Of a DNA stretch of 64,000 bases, positions 23,640 to 32,729 are shown piece by piece (the first letter of the stretch is position 1; every line of letters begins with the position of its first letter). The DNA comes from Neodontobutis hainanensis (Eukaryota > Chordata > Actinopteri > Gobiiformes > Odontobutidae). Position numbers and translations under genes: made by a program. The notes under the pieces are model-generated. The model did no database searches. It was not told the origin of the DNA and was given only the letters and a program-made list of their open reading frames with translations. The stretch is from NCBI GenBank assembly GCA_024349245.1, contig JALDNG010000767.1, forward strand, positions 1 to 64,000, given 5' to 3'.

Positions 23640-23840
23640 ACGATGGAGTGGTCTTGTCGGTTGAAATTGGCAGCATACTAGGCAGCCTTTGATGTATTCT
23701 GCCACGTCCATTTGCATGTGTGGCCAGTATGCCACTTGTTGGAGTGCCTGGTGTGTTGCGCGAACACCTCTGTGGCCTGCTACAGGAGCGTCATGTGCGT
23801 GCGTTAGCATGACCCCCCTTAGGCTCTGAGGCACTACGAA
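23640..23840 (-). pseudogene. Integrase N-terminal zinc-binding domain (HHCC)
   Basis: The reading frame 24506-23568 contains HDAPVAGHRG, then VAYWPHM, then CLVCC at about 23690-23672. The two His and the CxxC pair form the HHCC zinc site of retroviral integrases. It is fused in frame to the upstream RNase H, as in a Pol polyprotein. A frameshift follows just before the catalytic core. Confidence 0.88.
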
Positions 23841-24199
23841 CGCAGGGGAAGTGAGGGTGTCAGAGACGTAGACAAGCAAGCCATGACGCAGGTGGAGTCG
23901 AGCACGCACCGCCCATAGCTTCTTAAGATATGCGTCGGAGGAAAAGTCAGTGTCTACGATGGGGTTAGACACCGGGTCTGAAAGGTAAAGGATGAGTTTG
24001 TGGATTGCCGAGTCCGCTGCTTGAAGGGCAACGAGGTCGGAACCAGCGAAAGAAAGAGAGGAAGTCGATGCGTCTGCGGGGGCCGGAGCCGAGGCATCGT
24101 TTGCGGTTGCTTTAGACCGGGTAACCAGACAGACAGAATGGGTGGGTTGGGTGGGAAGGGGTCGTTCGTACGAGGGTTCTGGCTGGAAATGCCAGAGCG

Positions 24200-24669
24200 T
24201 ACCGTCTAGAGCCCCTTGTTTTGCCATGAGGTCTGCCTGATCGTTCAGGTCTTTGTCCAGTCCAGGGGCTCGAGAGTGGCCCCTGACTTTCTTCCAGTAC
24301 ACCTGCATGTCATGGTCCTCGACCAGACCGTCGCCTACGACAAACAGGTCTTTGTGTTTGATCGTCTTTTTCGCGGATGTGAGAAAGCCATTGCTCTTCC
24401 ATAATGGCAGGTGGGCAGAGAAGCTGAGTCGTGCGTAATTTGAGTCTGTGCAAATTACGAGCTGTTTGATCTGCTTGGCCACTGCTAGTTGGAGAGTTAT
24501 GAGCACGGCTGCGATCTCCGTGATATTGTGAGGATTGAGATCCTAACTGAAATTTTTGTGGCTCATAAGGGTTGTCGTTGAGCCATACCACACCTGCACC
24601 AGCGCGGACCAGAGCTTCATGGTGGAAGGAGCATCCATCGACATAAGCAGTGGTCATGTCTTGGCACAC
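24200..24669 (-). pseudogene. RNase H (second, apparently complete copy), frameshifted
   Basis: This domain would degrade the RNA strand after reverse transcription. Candidate catalytic residues are all present in order: Asp in AYVDGCS at 24639-24637, Glu near 24518-24516 (ITEIAAV), Asp at 24446-24444 (ICTDSNY), and a C-terminal Asp in NDQADLMA preceded by a RGHS motif. The first part is read from 24669 and the rest from about 24540 in another frame. It follows a degenerate RNase H, the tandem order typical of retroviruses. Confidence 0.87.
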
Positions 24670-24676
24670 GCCAGCA

Positions 24677-25270
24677 TCAAGTAGTGATGGCGTGTTGGTA
24701 CAGTGGAGGTGTGTTCGTTAGCGGACGGCTGTGGCGGGCGTGTCGATTGCGCATTGTTGGCATGCAGCGAGTTCCATGCCTAAGTGCGACTTGTGGTTTT
24801 GAGCGTAGCGTATCTCCACGTCGAAACTTTGGAGAGCCATGAGCCACGATGCCACGCGTGGCGTTAGTTACTACGCCGTCCCTGAGTCTTTGACTGGTTA
24901 AGAAAGTCACCGGTTGGTGATTGGTGTTCACGATTGTCTTTTGGCCTCCTAAGTAGTGGGCGAAGTGTTTCACGGCCCATACTGTGGCTAGGAGGGCTTT
25001 TTCACAGTCGGTATACTTGACCTCTGGTCCGGAGAGAGTTTTGCTGGCGTAGGCCACTACTCTCTTATCCATGTCATGGACCTGATAGAGGCCTGAACTG
25101 AGGCTGTGGCTTGAGAAGCCCACCTCTAAGTAGAAGACTTTGGTGTGGTCCGGGTAAGCTAGGCACGGGCTCTGCACAGATTGTGTTTGAGCGCCTGCAT
25201 TGCCTGCTCTTGTTGTGGACCCCACACAAAGGCGGTGTCCTTTGAGAAGGTCCGTCAGTGGTTTAGCCAA
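24677..25270 (-). pseudogene. Degenerate RNase H (tether/connection domain)
   Basis: The domain keeps the Ty3/gypsy RNase H layout: FYLEVGFSSHS, then RVVAYASKTLSGPE, TDCEKALLATVWAVKHF and TNHQPVTFL. The first catalytic Asp is replaced by Glu (YLEV) and the third by Asn (TNHQP), while the Glu in DCEKALLA remains. Such decay is how the retroviral connection domain is thought to have arisen. The stretch before it (about 25240-25165) reads out of frame, so a compensating pair of indels is present. Confidence 0.83.
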
Positions 25271-25299
25271 TGCCGCATAGTCATCGAAATTGTCGAGAA

Positions 25300-26125
25300 T
25301 AATTGCAGACTCCCAGGAAACTGCGGAGTTCTGACAAGTTGGAAGGCGGTTTCAGATTGGCAATGCCTTGATTCGACTGACCTGTGGTTCAACGCCATCA
25401 GCGCCTACTAGAAGGCCCACATAGTTTACCTTCTTTCTGCACCATTGACATTTCTCCAAAGAGATTTTAGCACCAGCAATGGTGAGCTGTTTCAGGACGT
25501 GGTCGATTTCGTTAATGTGCGCATGGAGTGTCGCGGTGCGCATCAAGATGTCATCGACGATGAGAGTTCCACGGCTAGCGGCGTCAGGACATGCCTTGTT
25601 CAAGAAGATGTTAAATTCGGCTGGGAATTTAAGTACCGAATGGGCATCTTGTAAAAGAGTATTGCCGATTGGCAAACGTGAAGGCAAGTTTGTGTTGATC
25701 CTGTGGGTCTACAGGAATGGTCCAGAAGCCGGAGGCTATGTCCAGTGTAGAGAAGTACTTGGCATCCTGTACTTTGGGCAGTTCTTGGCCAAGTTGGGTC
25801 ATTGGCCACCTGGAAAGTGGTACGCTCTTATTCAATTGACGATAGTCAATTGTTAGACGCCACTTGCCATTGGGCTTGAGTACTGGCCAGATAGGAGCGA
25901 ATAAGTACTGTTGCACGCAAATGATGCCTTTATCCAAAAGGTCGTCTATGATTTCCTGTATCGGTTCATAAGACGCCAGTGGTATTTTGTATTGGCGAAC
26001 GTAAGCTGGTGGTGCATTCGCGTCGTTGGAATGCGTGCCGTGTGGATGTGGGTTAAACCACAATCCAGCGAGTTTGTTGCAAATGATGTGCGATATTTGA
26101 GGAGGACCTGACGCATCAGGTCCCG
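25300..26125 (-). pseudogene. Reverse transcriptase, fingers and palm, frameshifted
   Basis: The enzyme copies element RNA to DNA. The N-terminal part (YRTSFATNSLDCG) starts at about 26110. Next comes a frame holding KPNGKWRLTIDYRQLN, LDIASGFW (motif A, first catalytic Asp) and YSFTRCPFG (motif B). After a shift near 25650, motif C reads IVDDIL at 25561-25547, so both catalytic Asp residues are kept. The usual Tyr or Phe two residues before them is Ile. Thumb-like sequence EKCQWCRKKVNYVG follows. Three frames are used, with no in-frame stop away from the shift points. Confidence 0.92.
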
Positions 26126-26266
26126 TTCCTCAGCGTTGTTTATCGTGATCAGCCAAGTCTAGTGCTTGTTCTAACTGAGACTCAAAGTCCGGTTCGGGTT
26201 TAGAGTCTGGTTGCACAGTTACCGATTTGTCTGTGGTGACGTTACTCGGTAGAGACGTGGTTTTGT

Positions 26267-26800
26267 CTATATCTGAATCAATGGAGAGCAGGAGACTGTC
26301 TGTACGACCATTACCTCAGCATCAGCCAGATCGACCCTGCAGATAGTGTCGGTATCGACCACAAGTGAGGGGTATATGGCGATTGCTCCGAAGGCTTCGT
26401 AGACGACTCCGGCCTCCTGTTGTTCAGTCACGAGTGAGGGTGGCATGCGTCCTATGACTGGAATTCTGAGTTCAAAGTCATGGAATCTTGTGTCGATTAG
26501 CCAACCCAAAGGTGTGGCCTTCGACGAGAATGCTACTGGCAGTAGGATTCTGCACTAGCACGTGTGTTGATCGAGAGTCGAGCTCGACCAGGGGTGTTGC
26601 CTGAACAGACAAGCCTAACTCAAAGAACAGCGGCGATGGTTGGAAGAACGCTTGTGGAGAGTTAATTTGTTGTCCTGTAGACGCGTTCAGACGTATGTCC
26701 ATTATGGTACGCGGCGGTATCGTGAGATGGCAGTCATTACTTACCTGACACACATCGGGAATGGTTTGACCCGATTTCAAGTTTCCTTCGGTCAATGAAG
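26267..26800 (-). pseudogene. Protease-to-RT linker of the pol polyprotein
   Basis: The segment has a beta-rich pattern (HLTIPPRTIMDIRL, then STHVLVQNPTASSILVEGHTFGW), which resembles the folded linker between protease and RT in many retroelement polyproteins. It continues into another frame (26509-26267) ending in an acidic stretch. I do not recognise a catalytic motif. The function is inferred from position only. Confidence 0.5.
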
Positions 26801-27200
26801 GTGATTCCTTACGTACTCCAGTCAGTGACCAGAGAACGTTGTTAATGGTGTCGACTTGTACGTCGAGTCTGACTAGCATGTCAGCCCCAATATACACTGA
26901 ATGTGGCAGATCGGGATGACCGCAAAAGTGTGGTCAGTTCTCTTTTGTTCCATCGCACGATGGCAGAGCATAGACCGATGGCGGTTAACGCACGAGTCGG
27001 TGTGGGGTTAGCAGGAACCGAGTGTGCTTCTTTACGAAGGTCAGACTTGGATTTTTATGCGTTAGAGTGTTAAACAGCTCCTGGCTGATGGCAGATTTGT
27101 CAGCCCATAAGGCCATCACGACATTGTCGACTGGAGTTGCTTCCAGTGAGATGCCATTGACGATCTGGGGTGTCATTGCTAATGGGTCCTCAGCGTGCAT
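26801..27200 (-). pseudogene. Second protease-like segment, no catalytic Asp
   Basis: At about 27113-27080 the frame reads MALWADKSAIS, which aligns with the retropepsin active-site block (V-D-T/S-G-A-D-K-S-x-I-S) but lacks the D-T-G. About 65 codons further on, YIGADMLVRL matches the GxD block at the end of a retropepsin. Together these look like a second, non-catalytic retropepsin fold after the active one. It could instead be unrelated sequence with chance similarity. Confidence 0.45.
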
Positions 27201-27276
27201 AGGAAGTTGTCACGCAATGTAAAGGAGTTTAGTTCGCACCGAGGTTGCATGGTTGTTGTACCAGCGGTGTCGGTGG

Positions 27277-27720
27277 CTACCCTGTCGATTGGTGATTCCT
27301 GTCAATCGCATAGCACTGAGATTCATTCAGTAAGATTGGAAGTGGTTCTCGCACTTGGGCCCAAATCTTCAGCTGCTTGAAGTCGATCAGTGGTTCGAAG
27401 CGATTGAGGATGTCTTTTCCAATCAGAAGTGGGACATTGTCAAGGTGGGACACGTACACTGGGTGTATCAGTGTCATGGGTCCGATGGTCAGTTGGACTA
27501 AGGCTACCTCGTTGATGATCGTCCGATCATCAGAGTAAGGCCTTATTTCCAGAAAGCACGGTGAGACTTCAAGTCCCTGTGGGATCTTCTCGCTATAGCC
27601 TGGAGTGATCTGAACAGGTTGCCTGAAATTAGGCTGATGTCAGCGGCTGTGTCGAGAAGTGCTTCGTCGTCAAGTGGTCTTCTAACAAGACAGAGAGATA
27701 AAGCTTCCGAGCTACTCCCT
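27277..27720 (-). pseudogene. Aspartic protease (retropepsin), frameshifted
   Basis: The enzyme would process the Gag and Pol polyproteins. The active-site block LLDTAADISLIS is at about 27659-27624, with the catalytic Asp at 27653-27651. Downstream, PLLIGKDILNRF is the conserved G-K-D block near the end of retropepsins. The active site reads D-T-A-A where D-T/S-G-A is the rule. A frameshift separates the two blocks. Confidence 0.82.
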
Positions 27721-28171
27721 TTTCAGTTAGGTGGCCTAGAAATTGGTGAAAGGGTGTTTCACATTCAATAGTCGTGGCGTGGTCATGGCACAGCCCGACA
27801 TTTGATTTGCTTGGACCACTAGGACGGCGCTAGACGGAGTGGTGTCTTTGTGATCTGTGTCACTTCCTCCGTGTTGTCCGTGCTAGGGTCCTGGACAATG
27901 TCATTGAGTGGCTCTGGATCGTCAGAGCCTAAGTACAGGTCTGGGAGATGTTCATTCCCTTCAGTAGACTCTGTATTTCCGTTGCGTGTTAAGCCAACTT
28001 GGATTGGTTGAGACTTTTTCTGAATCGGGGCCTTAGAGGCCTCCACCGTATACAGATCAGCCTTGTCCTTGGACTTTTCGCGCATTTGTTTGAGTATCGT
28101 TCTATGGCCCGAGCCTCCTCTGTAGTCAGACTACTGTCGCCGTGGGGTTTCCCACGCGATTAGTCTGAGTT

Positions 28172-30119
28172 TCAGGGCTCGGTCCTCGCATGATTTCGCT
28201 GCTCGACAGGTGGGCTACCTGATGATCGTTGGTCTTGGGACCGACGATAATGGTTTCTCCTGTCGTCCGCGTTTTGATAGGACCCCTTGGTTACGGTTTG
28301 GATTGGTTGAAATTTATTTTCGAACCGAGGTCTCCATTGAGGGCCCTGGTCTTTGAACTTACGCTCGGGCCAGGTCGGGTGTGGACCCGGCTCTCCTTTG
28401 TGTGGCCGAGGTCCTCTTTCCTGTCTGGAAAGCGGTAGGCTCCTGGGCCGCTTGGCTTGGAGGTAGGTGCTCCTTCGAGCGCTAGACTCTGATCAACAGT
28501 ATACAGAGCGGCTGGCTCTTGCTGTTTAGTCTGAGTCAGCTTCTGTTTAGTAAATGCCCTTGTTGCCAGTTCGCGGAGTTGGCGGCTGGTTTGAGTCAGC
28601 GGGCAGGCAGCGACGCCAAGATGATGGTTGGTAGTTGGATGGAGGTTTTGCACAAAGAGTGTTTTGAAGTTTTTATCCTCCTCCATGTTTGGTTCGTTGA
28701 GTGGACCAAAGTAGGCTTTGCGTAGCCGATGATAATATATCTGTGGTGACTCTTGCCGTGCCTGTTTGATTGTTAGGGCGGCTGTCAGTCCCACATTCGT
28801 TGTAACGTCTGAGAATTCCTCCATGAGGGACTGACTAAGGAGATCAAAGTCAGCTTGAACCTCAGGGGGTTGACGTTCGATGAAGCTACTAACATCTCTG
28901 CTTGATGTTAGTTTTATCAAAAGATTTTGTCCTCAACGGTAGCATTGGGTATTCTCTGGAGGTAGAACTCAATGTCTCTAAGGTACGCGCTAGTGTCATG
29001 AGCCGATCCTTGATGGGGCTCGAAGCGAGTGATATGACGCGCGATTTTGTCAAAGTCTCTGTCAGTGGGACCGTAGTCCAGATGTCTCCGTGTCGGAGCT
29101 GGTTGTTGGACAGAGTCCGAATGCCTACCTGTTGGTAGTGCGAAGTAATCCGAATGCCTACCTGTGGAAGCTCGCGGAAAGACGGCCGGGCTCTCGGCTC
29201 CGGTTGGTCCTCTTTCCGTTGCGTCCAGGCGCGGTAGTTGTCGCAAAATTGGATTAGTTAGTGAAGTGGCTCCCTTCTGGGAGTCTTCAAACCTACTGGG
29301 TTGGTATAATGGAGTAACTGGTTCTAGGTCGGGAGTACCTTTGAACTCCAGTTTCTTACTAGGTTGTGTTCGGGCGTCCTCTGTCAGGCGCACCTGAAGT
29401 TGTTCAATAAGCTGGCGGTCTAAGTCACCTTGTTGAGTGAGGGCCTCTACCCGTGCACTCAGGGACTCTCTCCGCCGAGCTTCCTGTGCCAGCATATTTG
29501 CGGACAGCTGTGCACTTTTGCCTGCTTTGATGAGTTCCTCTCGCATAGCGTCGTACTCATCACGTTGGTCATTGAGCTGCAGTTTGCTATGTCACGAGCA
29601 GACCTTGTTTCGCTCAGCTCGTTCTTTAGGTCACTGAGGGTCCCCTCAGTTATCTGGAGTTTGGTGTGTAACTCCTTAAAGTCAGGGTCTGCCTTTTGGA
29701 GTGTTTGGGCAAGACTTTGTAACTCTTGGTTTTGTTTTTCAGAATTCTCCAGGACTCCTTTGGTCAGCTGGAGTTCCTGATTCAACGCCTTGTTCTCGCG
29801 TTAAGCGGGCGAGGTCCTGTTTCTGGACCTGGATTTTCTCGTGGCTGCGTGCCAGGAGATCCTCGGCTTGTTTCTGCTGTGCGCGCATAACAATAGCCAT
29901 TTGACCTAACAGCTTAGTTAGATCCTTGTCCTTTGGCTTAGAGGTTAGCGCAATGCTAATCAAGGAGCTAAGAACTGAATCTAGCTCGTTGGGATTTGTG
30001 GTCTGAATCTCGTCCACATATTGGGGTAGCACCTGTTCTGTTAGATCATTTAGAGCTGAGTCTAAGTGATCCAGAAGCTTGATGGGACTATCCGAGCCTG
30101 TGGACTGTGGATTAGACAT
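28172..30119 (-). pseudogene. gag polyprotein, frameshifted
   Basis: Gag would build the particle. It starts at an ATG at 30119. The first about 220 codons, in three frames with breaks near 29800 and 29580, are a charged coiled coil rich in Q, E, K and L. A proline-rich linker with a repeated TGRHSD motif follows (about 29200-29080). Capsid sequence then runs from about 29070 across a shift near 28917. At 28764-28726 it holds the major homology region, Q-x3-E-x7-R (QARQESPQIYYHR). The C-terminus is basic (RRNHYRRSQDQR) and ends at a TGA at 28174-28172. No CCHC zinc knuckle was seen. Total length is about 650 codons. Confidence 0.88.
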
Positions 30120-30279
30120 GTTGAGAATTGGGCTTTCTCAAGGTAAGTGAGTTATTGTTAGATTAAGTTTTAACTGCAAGGAGAGAGTTACTACCTATAG
30201 AGCGTTACGAAGAAGGAGCGTAAAACTCAAGCAGACTGTAAAAGAATTTTTAAAATCTGAGTAAAAGTGTAAATAAAAA

Positions 30280-30367
30280 AAATTAATGAAGGAATAAAAT
30301 TAAAATTAAAATTAAAATTTTATTTTATTTAAAATAAAATAAAATTCCAATTAAAATAAAATAAAAG
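30280..30367. repeat. AT-rich simple repeat with palindromic core
   Basis: Runs of AAAATT-type and TTTTA-type words form an imperfect inverted repeat within the leader. There is no further sign of function. Confidence 0.6.
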
Positions 30368-31185
30368 GGGTATTAAGTTGAATAAGTCAGATTGAAAGTA
30401 ATAAAAGAAGGAATTGTTGAAGTGGAAGTTAGTATAAAGTCTACTTGTGATTGAAGTGACCTTATGTGAGTATTAACAGTGACTATGTAGCCATAGCCTA
30501 GTGGTGTGAATGTTAATGAGGGTTGACAATGCTGGGATGCTGCTGTGCTAATTTGTAAAATTAACAGTGCAGAATCAGTGGGTTTAATCTAACAATTCAT
30601 GCAGGTAATCAGCTTTTAAATCACAGCTATGACACAATTCGTGCAGGGTTAAGTCTATTCAGAAGTAACAGCAGTGGTGTCGTAGTGGTAGTAAGCTGTT
30701 AGCGTTAGCATTCCAATTTGACAAATCTTGTGTAGATAGGAAATTCACAAAACAAGTCTTAAATTGTTAATCAAGCCAAATTAATCAATCAATTTATATG
30801 CAAGGTTAGCATCAAAGATTTCCAAAAGCGGATGCAATGTTAATTAAAAATGTCACAATTGTTAGTTAACTCCTATTGTGCATTCAAAGTTGTTACACAC
30901 AGGCAGTTATTCTCAAAAGCAATATGGCATTGCAAATTTGTGTATTTAAAAGAAAAACACATGTATTAACAGAAGCAAAACAGCTTGACAGCAGTTCAGT
31001 AGTTGTTAATAAAGCAGAGTAATTCACTTTTTATGTTAAGTCAATCAGGCTTTTCAGTGTCAATGAAAGCTTAAATTATTCAGTTAAGTTCTTAACTTGA
31101 ATTAGTCACTATTTTAAGGAAAAGTGTAATTCCGTTGAGTGACCACCAGAGAGAGACGTAGAGCTCCTCTCAGAGATTTTTAGAA

Positions 31186-31320
31186 GTTACGCACTTCTCT
31201 TCCACTAGGGGGTAGCAGACTTTCTGGAGTCCGTGGTTTACCACTTCTTTCCGCTAGGGGGCAGTTGGACTCTCTTAAGTCTGTTTTTACCACTTCTTTC
31301 CGCTAGGGGGCCGTTGGAAC
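31186..31320 (+). promoter_or_regulatory. Three CTCF-like sites in a 49-bp tandem repeat
   Basis: Three copies of a 49-bp unit each carry a match to the vertebrate CTCF core on the plus strand. They are CCACTAGGGGGTAG at 31202-31215, CCGCTAGGGGGCAG at 31251-31264 and CCGCTAGGGGGCCG at 31300-31313. The spacing is exactly 49 bp twice. The middle copy fits the core consensus at every informative position. The sites point against the direction of element transcription. They could act as insulator or loop-anchor sites; this is motif evidence only. Confidence 0.6.
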
Positions 31321-32165
31321 TACAATGAGTTTGTTTTCCGGGTGACGCCAGAGTCACGCCCCTTGCTAGACGCGAGTGGAAATGGCTGGTTAGCTTCAGT
31401 GTGCTGAAACTTTGAGGGAGTCAAGACTTCTCCACACAGCCACTTTTATAACACAGCAGCGCTCTAAAAAGCGCAATTTCCAACACAGCAGTGCTGTGGA
31501 TAAAACAACGTTTCACAAAGCACTACACGGGCCACGTGGGCCAAGACTTTGTCCGTTGGCTGTGTATTAACAAGGAGTTCTGACGCTGGTAGCTAATCCG
31601 CTTCAGAGTTCTCCCAACCAAGTTTTTTAATTCGTCTGACACAATATGAACAGATAAATTACTTGGTTTTACAAGTTTATCTAAATAACTGGAGCATCGC
31701 AGATTATTTATTAACTTGCAGAACGTTATTAGACAACTTATGCTAAAATTCTAGAGCATCTTAGAATCCGCAGTTGTTAGGCCTTATAAAATTACACGTC
31801 CTCAACGTGTCACAAATGCATTTAATCAGTCCGGCTCTCTCTGGCCTTTGTTCACAAACTATACTAAGCTTCAGTCTTTCACTGAACACTTAGCAGGCTG
31901 GCAGAAATGTACGCATAATATTAACCAAGTTACAAAGCATATCTCAGAATTATCAAAACATCAGACCAGCTGGTATTTTTCAAATCCTAGACACACAATT
32001 TCACAAGCGCTTTTTATCAAACAGCAACACAACACACGTTTCTCAACACATTGATTAGTTTTGTATAAGACATAACTTTCTTAGTTCTTCAGCGGACAGA
32101 GATTTATGTAAAAGGCTTTAAGGATGTTAACTTATTTCAGTGTTTACAAGACCGGATCTTTCCGA

Positions 32166-32183
32166 GCCTCACGCCGGGCTCCA
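32166..32183 (-). other. Candidate tRNA primer-binding site
   Basis: On the minus strand the first TGG after the 5' LTR begins at 32183 and reads TGGAGCCCGGCGTGAGGC. It lies 11 bp from the LTR end, after GTA and a run of T, whereas most retroviruses have 0-3 bp. I could not match it to a specific tRNA from memory. The site also contains GAGCC and GGCTC arms that could pair as a small hairpin. Confidence 0.4.
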
Positions 32184-32593
32184 AAAAAAAATACTGTAGT
32201 GAATATGGTCTCGTTGATGAATAATTAATATGAATATGAATTATGAAAATTAATAATTAATATTTTGTTTATGAAAATATTAATTTCTTTCGGGGCACCA
32301 CCTTAGTTTTAATAGTTCTAAGGAAACTAATTGCGTTTGATAAGTCTCAATACTGAAGGAAATAAGTTCTAAACTCGTTTTCAGACCAAATCTACGTAAA
32401 CATGAAACAAGGATGTCTTTATGGGTTTTATTAAAGATTATGCAAGATTAAATATATATGAATAATAATGACATAAAATAAAACAAGATTATTGACAAGG
32501 TATTAGGTAACGAACATGAAAATAACAGTTAACAGGTCAATGCTATAACATTATGATGGCTTTGATGGAACAGAAAGTTTAATTCCTTTGAAT

Positions 32594-32599
32594 TTTATT
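32594..32599 (-). terminator. Candidate polyadenylation signal (AATAAA) in the LTR
   Basis: AATAAA on the minus strand, about 125 bp downstream of the TATA box. The copy at 18765-18760 in the 3' LTR would be the one used for transcript ends. A second AATAAA at 32432-32427 is an alternative. Confidence 0.4.
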
Positions 32600-32721
32600 A
32601 ATTACTCGGAGTTCTTACGGAGAGAGAAGAAAGTTAAATGGCTTAGCTAAAAGGGACTATTGACGGCTGTTTGGAGATCGTAAAAAGGGAAAAGATGTGC
32701 GGTTGGACTTAATCACACAGG

Positions 32722-32729
32722 TTTTTATA
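32722..32729 (-). promoter_or_regulatory. Candidate TATA box in the 5' LTR
   Basis: The minus strand reads TATAAAAA here, with a copy (TATAAAA) at 18894-18888 in the other LTR. Transcription would be expected to start 25-30 bp downstream, near 32695, about 100 bp before the AATAAA at 32599-32594. This spacing suits a U3-R arrangement. The assignment rests on motif and spacing only. Confidence 0.5.

Larger units (their letters stand above)
22694..28171 (-). pseudogene. pol polyprotein (PR, PR-like, RT, tether, RNase H, IN)
   Basis: This is the full extent of pol, from just after the candidate gag stop (28174-28172) to the TAG at 22694-22696, about 5.5 kb. The N-terminal stretch (for example 28085-27819, acidic and rich in E, D and T) precedes the protease and has no recognised domain. 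About eleven frame changes are spread along the gene and almost no isolated in-frame stops. It ends 178 bp before the env start. Domain details are in the separate entries. Confidence 0.9.
30120..32194 (-). other. 5' leader between LTR and gag (2.07 kb), no gene seen
   Basis: This non-coding leader is unusually long for a retrovirus. From the LTR inward it holds the candidate primer-binding site, a triplicated 49-bp repeat with CTCF-like sites (31186-31320), tRNA-head-like boxes (30494 and 30675) and an AT-rich simple repeat (30280-30367). I see no open frame of note; the only sizeable one (31848-32054, plus strand) has no recognisable content. Confidence 0.75.

Noticed and set aside
24000..24438. 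Plus-strand open frames opposite pol
   Set aside because: They are antisense shadows of the RNase H and integrase region, which has clear motifs on the minus strand.
32166..32183. Assigning a specific primer tRNA
   Set aside because: The sequence partly resembles several tRNA 3' ends, none convincingly, so the primer is left open.
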